Source of the DNA: Nocardia aurantiaca
GTDB lineage: Bacteria > Actinomycetota > Actinomycetes > Mycobacteriales > Mycobacteriaceae
Assembly: GCF_009708175.1 (NCBI RefSeq)
Contig: NZ_WMBB01000017.1
Location: forward strand, 1-64,000
Direction of reading: 5' to 3'
DNA length: 64,000 nucleotides
The position numbers and the translations under genes are program-made. This document shows, one piece after another, positions 59,689 to 64,000 of the stretch; within the stretch, counting starts at the first letter, position 1, and every line of letters begins with the position of its first letter. The notes below the pieces were generated by a model. The model searched no databases. It worked only from the letters and a program-made list of their open reading frames with translations, and was not told where the DNA came from.

Positions 59689-60755
59689 CGCAGCCACAGC
59701 CTGCTGCGGTCGGCGTCGGTGGTGGCCAGCAGCAGGCCGGAGGGCAGGGCGATCATGCGCGCCGCCGGGGCCATGGCAGGTAGGGAAATCTGTTGCCAGT
59801 CGGTGCAATTCGAGCCCACCGAGACCAGCTGCACCACGTGATCAAGGGCTACCAGGCTCAGTACGCGTGTGGCGGTGGGGAGAACCTGAAGGACATCGAC
59901 GGTCCGCGCGCCGGGGCCCGGAACGGCCTCGGCGCCGGTGGACGGCCAGCACAGCACGTGCGGGGCGGCACCGATGGATTGACCGAAAACGGTGCAGGTG
60001 GTGCCGCAGCCCACGCGGGCGGCGACGGCATCGCTGCCGTGGAGCTCATGGCGCTGCCATTCGATGCCATCGGGCGAGGTCCACGCCAGCGGCCGAAGGA
60101 TACTGTCGCGCAACGTTTCCCCGACGATGACGAACCCCGCGGGACCCGTGCCGACCCCGGCGACGCCGGTCTGTTCGCCAGGGGCCGAGGACAGCGCCGG
60201 ATCGTCCGCGTGACGCTGCCAGTCCGCGCCGTTCGCGGAAGTCCAGACCGCGGCGCCGTAGCGGCCCGAGGGACCATCCCAGCCGCCCACCAGCAGATCT
60301 GTGCCGCCCCGCGCTGCGGCGGCGGTCACCGCGATGGCGTGCGGACCACCGAACATCTCCATAACCTGCGCGTGCTCGGTCAGGCCGTGGACATCCCCGC
60401 TCCAGATGGTCATGCGCGGATTGCTGTGCGCACCACCGAAAGCCCGGCCGAGCACCGTCGTGTGTTCGCCCGCGCCCGCCGAAATCAATTCCGCCAGTGC
60501 GCCATACGGGCTGTCGGGCCGGACGGGGACCGTCTTCCACTGTGTGCCGTCGATGGAGGACCACGCGGCCGGGGCGCGCCCGTCACCGGAAGGTACCGAG
60601 CCCAGGGCCAGGACGCCGTCGGGCGTGGGCGCGAACTCGAGAATCCGCGCACCACGTTGGGGCAGGGACAGTTCGCGCCAAGGCGAATCCGATGTCCGCG
60701 CAGCGCATCCGACCGTCAGGGCCAGCACCCAGACCAGGACGATTGACCACTTCAT
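59676..60755 (-). CDS. Beta-propeller-like lipoprotein
   Basis: A 359-residue exported lipoprotein: signal peptide KWSIVLVWVLALTVGC with lipobox Leu-Thr-Val-Gly-Cys, then repeated blades of the type AAWSSIDGTQWKTV, AAVWTSANGADWQRH and LAWTSPDGIEWQRHEL, resembling sialidase/BNR-type beta-propeller repeats. These motifs often fold into a surface-anchored propeller. Enzyme activity cannot be claimed. ATG 60755 (MKWS) is chosen because the lipoprotein signal begins there. Confidence 0.78.
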   Translation of the reverse strand: MKWSIVLVWVLALTVGCAARTSDSPWRELSLPQRGARILEFAPTPDGVLALGSVPSGDGRAPAAWSSIDGTQWKTVPVRPDSPYGALAELISAGAGEHTTVLGRAFGGAHSNPRMTIWSGDVHGLTEHAQVMEMFGGPHAIAVTAAAARGGTDLLVGGWDGPSGRYGAAVWTSANGADWQRHADDPALSSAPGEQTGVAGVGTGPAGFVIVGETLRDSILRPLAWTSPDGIEWQRHELHGSDAVAARVGCGTTCTVFGQSIGAAPHVLCWPSTGAEAVPGPGARTVDVLQVLPTATRVLSLVALDHVVQLVSVGSNCTDWQQISLPAMAPAARMIALPSGLLLATTDADRSRLWLRALP

Positions 60756-60780
60756 TGAAAAAGGGTGCCAGGCCAAATCG

Positions 60781-61128
60781 ATGACGGCATGGTTCCGGGA
60801 ATTTTCGCATCGACCAGACCGTCGCGCCGAGGCAAATCCGGCGGCCTACGGCATCCGCGACGGGAAGCGGCGACGGCTGGCGTGCCTGCGCATCTATGTG
60901 CTCCGCGGCTACCGGTGGTACGGCTACTTCCTGCGTCGGCTCGCCGAGCGTCCGGCGAATCTGGCGTTGTCCTCGAGCTCGTCCCCGCGGGCGCACAGCA
61001 TTGAATCGATCCGGCTACCGGGCGGCTCGGCGGGAGACGCGGGGCAGGCCGTGTTGGCCGGTCGGACAATAATTCTGAATCTTATTCGACCAACCGCCCG
61101 ATCACAGCGTCGGACATGGTCCGATTAG
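60781..61128 (+). CDS. Small basic hypothetical protein
   Basis: A 115-residue open frame starting MTAWFREFSHRPDRRAEANP with the rest Arg-rich (CLRIYVLRGYRWYGYFLRRL). No family is recognised and no ribosome site is evident. It sits in the divergent gap between the lipoprotein and the permease. It may be a chance frame. Confidence 0.3.
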   Translation: MTAWFREFSHRPDRRAEANPAAYGIRDGKRRRLACLRIYVLRGYRWYGYFLRRLAERPANLALSSSSSPRAHSIESIRLPGGSAGDAGQAVLAGRTIILNLIRPTARSQRRTWSD

Positions 61129-61197
61129 TTGAGCCAGCTCGAGTGTGACCTGCGTTACTGCGGTACTGCGATGCGCAGCGGAACGAAAGGATCCCGC

Positions 61198-62625
61198 ATG
61201 TCTTTCGCGGAGTTGCGCGGCCAGATTCTGCGCCGCAAGCCGATCTCGGAGGTAGAGGACGTCACCCCCACGGACGAGCGGCTGTCGAAGCACCTCGGCC
61301 TGTGGCAGCTGACGGCCATCGGTGTGGGCGGCATCATCGGCGCGGGCATTTTCGCCCTGGCCGGGTCGGTCGCTCACAATACGACCGGACCCTCGGTCCT
61401 CCTCTCGTTCCTGATCGCCGGCGTGGCCAGTGCGTGCGCGGCGCTGTGCTACGCGGAATTCGCGGGCATGGTGCCCAAGGCCGGGTCCGCCTATACCTAC
61501 GGGTATGTGTCGCTGGGGGAGCTGGCGGGCTGGTTCATCGGCTGGGACCTGCTACTCGAGTACGTCGCGGTGGCGGCGGTGGTCGCCATCGGTGTGTCCG
61601 GGTACTTCAACTTCCTGCTGGATCAGATCGGAATCACCTTGCCGCACTGGATGCTCGGGGCCTCCGGCACCGGCGGCGGGCATGTGGTGGATGTGTTCGC
61701 GATCCTGTTCTGCCTGGGCAGCGCGTGGGTGCTGTCGCGCGGTATCAAGAGCGTGGGCCGGTTCGAGACCGTCGCGGTGGGGATCAAGGTGGCGATCGTG
61801 CTGCTGATCATCGTGCTCGGCCTGTTCAAGATCGACAGCGCGAATTACCACCCGTATTTCCCCTTCGGCGCCGGGGCGGTGTGGACCGGCGCGGCCACGG
61901 TGTTCTTCGCGGTGTTCGGCTACGACGCCATGAGCACCGCGGCCGAGGAGTCCACCGAGGCGAAAAAGCATCTGCCCAAAGCGATCATCTACTCGCTGGC
62001 CATCGCCATGGTGTTGTATGTGCTGGCCACGTTGGTGCTGACCGGTATGCAGAAGTACACCGAGATCAGCCCGACCTCCGGCTTCTCCACCGCGTTCAAA
62101 TCCGCCGGCATGCCGGGTATCGCGAACATCATCGCCGTCGGCGCGATCGTCGGCATCATCACCGTGGTGCTCACCTTCATGTTGGGGGTGACCCGCGTCT
62201 GGCACGCCATGAGCCGCGACGGACTGCTGCCGGCCTGGTTCGCCAAGACACACCCGACCCGCCGGGTGCCCACCCGGGTGACCTGGATCGTGGGCTGCGG
62301 CTCGGCGATGCTCGCCGGACTGCTGCCCATCAATACCGTTGCGGAGCTGACCAATATCGGCATTCTCATGGCATTCATCGTGGTCAGCGTGTCGGTGATC
62401 GTGCTGCGCTATACCCGCCCCGATGAGGCTCGCGAATTCCGGCTCCCGCTCATGCCGGTGGTTCCGGTGGTCGGCATCGGCTTCTCCGTCTACCTCATCT
62501 GGTCACTGCCTTGGCAAACCTGGGTCCGTTTCGCGGTCTGGCTGGTGATCGGCCTGATCGTGTATTTCAGCTACTCCCGCTTCAACTCCCGCCTGGCCTG
62601 CCCGGCAGCCATGGAAAACGCCTGA
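61198..62625 (+). CDS. APC-superfamily amino-acid permease
   Basis: A 475-residue permease with about 12 membrane helices. The first helix carries LTAIGVGGIIGAGIFALAGS, the substrate-binding Gly-x-Gly loop of APC transporters; helix 3 region YAEFAGMVPKAGSAYTYGYV; helix 6 region FFAVFGYDAMSTAAEESTEA. It resembles the CAT (cationic amino-acid) branch. AAAGGA lies 12 bases before ATG 61198. Monocistronic. Substrate inferred to be an amino acid. Confidence 0.9.
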   Translation: MSFAELRGQILRRKPISEVEDVTPTDERLSKHLGLWQLTAIGVGGIIGAGIFALAGSVAHNTTGPSVLLSFLIAGVASACAALCYAEFAGMVPKAGSAYTYGYVSLGELAGWFIGWDLLLEYVAVAAVVAIGVSGYFNFLLDQIGITLPHWMLGASGTGGGHVVDVFAILFCLGSAWVLSRGIKSVGRFETVAVGIKVAIVLLIIVLGLFKIDSANYHPYFPFGAGAVWTGAATVFFAVFGYDAMSTAAEESTEAKKHLPKAIIYSLAIAMVLYVLATLVLTGMQKYTEISPTSGFSTAFKSAGMPGIANIIAVGAIVGIITVVLTFMLGVTRVWHAMSRDGLLPAWFAKTHPTRRVPTRVTWIVGCGSAMLAGLLPINTVAELTNIGILMAFIVVSVSVIVLRYTRPDEAREFRLPLMPVVPVVGIGFSVYLIWSLPWQTWVRFAVWLVIGLIVYFSYSRFNSRLACPAAMENA

Positions 62626-62751
62626 GCCACACACCAGTGGGTCCATTCCGCAACGTAATCGTGATCCCGCCTGGCTGAAGTGACGTTTGTCAGTTCGGCG
62701 GGGTTCGCTGGACTCTGCTGGCGCGGGGCGGCTCGACGCAACGCTGGGATC

Positions 62752-63645
62752 ATGCCGCCGATGATTGTGATGCGAGGGCTGACCAAGCTCTACGGTCGCG
62801 TACCCGCGCTCGCCGACGTGAGCGTCGAGGTGCCGTCCGGGTCGATCTTCGGATACCTGGGACCCAATGGCGCGGGCAAGACCACGACCATCCGCATGCT
62901 GGTGGGGCTGATGCGACCGAGCCGCGGTTCGGTGAGCGTCGCGGGCGCGGACACCGTGCGCCGGCGCTCGGACGCACAGCGGAGCATCGGTTATCTCCCA
63001 GGGCAATTCGTCGCCTATCCGGACCTGACCGCCGAGCAGTATCTGACCTATATCGGCCGGCTGCGCGGTGGCGTGGACCCCGCCACGCTCCGGCGGCTGG
63101 TCGAGCGCCTCGACGTGGATACGTCGCTACGCATCGGCTCGATGTCGCACGGAAACCGGCAGAAGGTCGGCATCGTGCAGGCCTTCATGACCGATCCGGA
63201 CGTACTCGTGCTCGATGAGCCCACCCAGGGTTTGGACCCGCTGGTCCAGCGCGAGTTCCTGACGCTGCTGCGAGAGGCCCGCGCCGCGGGACGCACGGTG
63301 TTCCTGTCCTCGCATGTGCTGTCGGAGGTTCAGGCGGTGGCCGACACCGTCGCGATTCTGCGCCACGGCCGACTCGTGGAGATACAGTCGGTCGCCGCGC
63401 TGACCGCGCAGTCGCTGCGGCGGCTCGAACTCACCTTCACCGCCGAGCCTCCGGATCCGGCGCTGCTGCGCGCGGTGGGCGGGGTCCGGTCGGTCAAGAG
63501 CGCCGATCACACGATGCATGTCGAGGTGGACGGGTCGACGGCGGAACTGTTGAAGTTCGTCGCGCCCTACGGGGTCGCCGACATCGTCAGCCACGAACCC
63601 GACCTCGAAGACGTCTTCCTCACCTACTACGGACAGGACCGCTGA
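62752..63645 (+). CDS. ABC transporter ATP-binding protein
   Basis: A 297-residue ATPase: Walker A YLGPNGAGKTTTIRMLVGLM, Q loop IGYLPGQF, signature MSHGNRQKVGIVQAFM (Ser-His-Gly in place of Ser-Gly-Gly), Walker B VLVLDEPTQGLDPL, H-loop SSHVLSE. The C-terminal extension is as in drug or lipid exporters of the CcmA/DrrA type. The stop overlaps the next gene's ATG (TGATG), a permease, so they form a transport operon that continues past the window. Confidence 0.9.
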   Translation: MPPMIVMRGLTKLYGRVPALADVSVEVPSGSIFGYLGPNGAGKTTTIRMLVGLMRPSRGSVSVAGADTVRRRSDAQRSIGYLPGQFVAYPDLTAEQYLTYIGRLRGGVDPATLRRLVERLDVDTSLRIGSMSHGNRQKVGIVQAFMTDPDVLVLDEPTQGLDPLVQREFLTLLREARAAGRTVFLSSHVLSEVQAVADTVAILRHGRLVEIQSVAALTAQSLRRLELTFTAEPPDPALLRAVGGVRSVKSADHTMHVEVDGSTAELLKFVAPYGVADIVSHEPDLEDVFLTYYGQDR

Positions 63646-64000
63646 TGTTCGGCACGGTGTATTCGAAGTGCCTGCGCGATCAACGGCGCGGGCTGATCGG
63701 CTGGAGCCTCGGCATTGTCGCGCTGGTGCTGCTGGAGTCGGCGCTGTGGCCGTCGATCTCACACATCTCCGGATTCCAGGAGCTGTTGAACAACTATCCG
63801 GAATCGCTGCGCAAGCTGTTCTCGATCGACGAATTCACCACCGGCACAGGATTTCTCAATACCGAGCTGTACAGCGTGATGCTTCCCATCCTGTTCCTGG
63901 TGTTCGCGGTGTCGCGCGGTGCCCGCGCGATCGCCGGTGAGGAGGAGACCGGCACCCTCGAGGTGCTGCTGGTCACCAGGGTGACACCGATACGGCTGCT
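63645..64000 (+). CDS. ABC transporter permease (cut by right edge)
   Basis: The first 118 residues of a membrane protein: RDQRRGLIGWSLGIVALVLL (first helix), then FQELLNNYPESLRKLFSIDE, then a second helix FLNTELYSVMLPILFLVFAV and the motif RGARAIAGEEETGTLEVLLV, typical of ABC-2 type permeases. Start ATG 63645 shares its A with the upstream stop. The rest lies outside the window. Confidence 0.85.
   Translation, partial: MFGTVYSKCLRDQRRGLIGWSLGIVALVLLESALWPSISHISGFQELLNNYPESLRKLFSIDEFTTGTGFLNTELYSVMLPILFLVFAVSRGARAIAGEEETGTLEVLLVTRVTPIRL

Overview
The window is high-GC, gene-dense DNA from an actinomycete, most likely a mycolic-acid producer of the Nocardia type. Sequence support for this comes from a KasA/KasB-type ketosynthase with Cys170/His310/His343, a complete cvnA-B-C-D conservon, a mycobacterial-type integration host factor, a PapA-like acyltransferase, a CtpI-type giant P-type ATPase and KstR-like operators. 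The genus is inference; no rRNA or other marker gene is present.

Layout. Positions 1-5.3 kb are a mobile-element graveyard: the 3' end of a group II intron (domains V and VI), a tyrosine recombinase whose C-terminus is frameshifted, an IS110 transposase with a nonsense codon and no N-terminus, a Tn3 transposase fragment and a second, inverted IS110 scrap. Between them lie an intact GrpB gene and a MarR/quinone-oxidoreductase divergon. 5.3-15.1 kb holds small metabolic and regulatory genes: two NUDIX hydrolases, SRPBCC, a secreted DUF1524 nuclease plus a truncated paralogue, a nitronate monooxygenase preceded by KstR-like boxes, an ArsR/MFS pair, a TetR/ketosynthase divergon and a PIN/RHH toxin-antitoxin pair. 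15.3-18.2 kb is a methionine-salvage operon (fused mtnA-mtnB, then mtnD, mtnC). 18.3-22.2 kb is the conservon on the opposite strand.

22.8-37.2 kb carries two aldehyde dehydrogenases (one paired with DUF779), two methyltransferases, a pair of related small helical proteins, an NTF2-like protein, a FetAB-type ABC exporter, a two-gene terpene locus (class I terpene synthase plus polyprenyl diphosphate synthase), degraded XRE and alpha/beta-hydrolase relics, a zinc alcohol dehydrogenase and a GT87 mannosyltransferase. 37.5-42.3 kb is the giant P-type ATPase with a small membrane partner. 43.9-46.8 kb is bounded by two sequence-identical tRNA-Leu(GAG) genes in opposite orientation that enclose a lipoprotein, a UvrA-like relic, a Sel1-repeat protein and mihF.

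47-54 kb, all on the minus strand, looks like a dormancy/stress island: a CBS-domain protein of the Hrp1 type, a PRPP-synthetase paralogue, a small cysteine protein, Hsp20, a glycogen-debranching-type hydrolase and a GT4 glycosyltransferase. 55-59.7 kb contains an NmrA-type reductase, an internally deleted FMN reductase and a PapA-like acyltransferase / 3Fe-4S ferredoxin / cytochrome P450 operon that may modify a lipid or natural product. The window ends with a lipoprotein, an APC amino-acid permease and the start of an ABC export system cut by the right edge.

All functional statements are from reading the sequence and family knowledge; no search was run.
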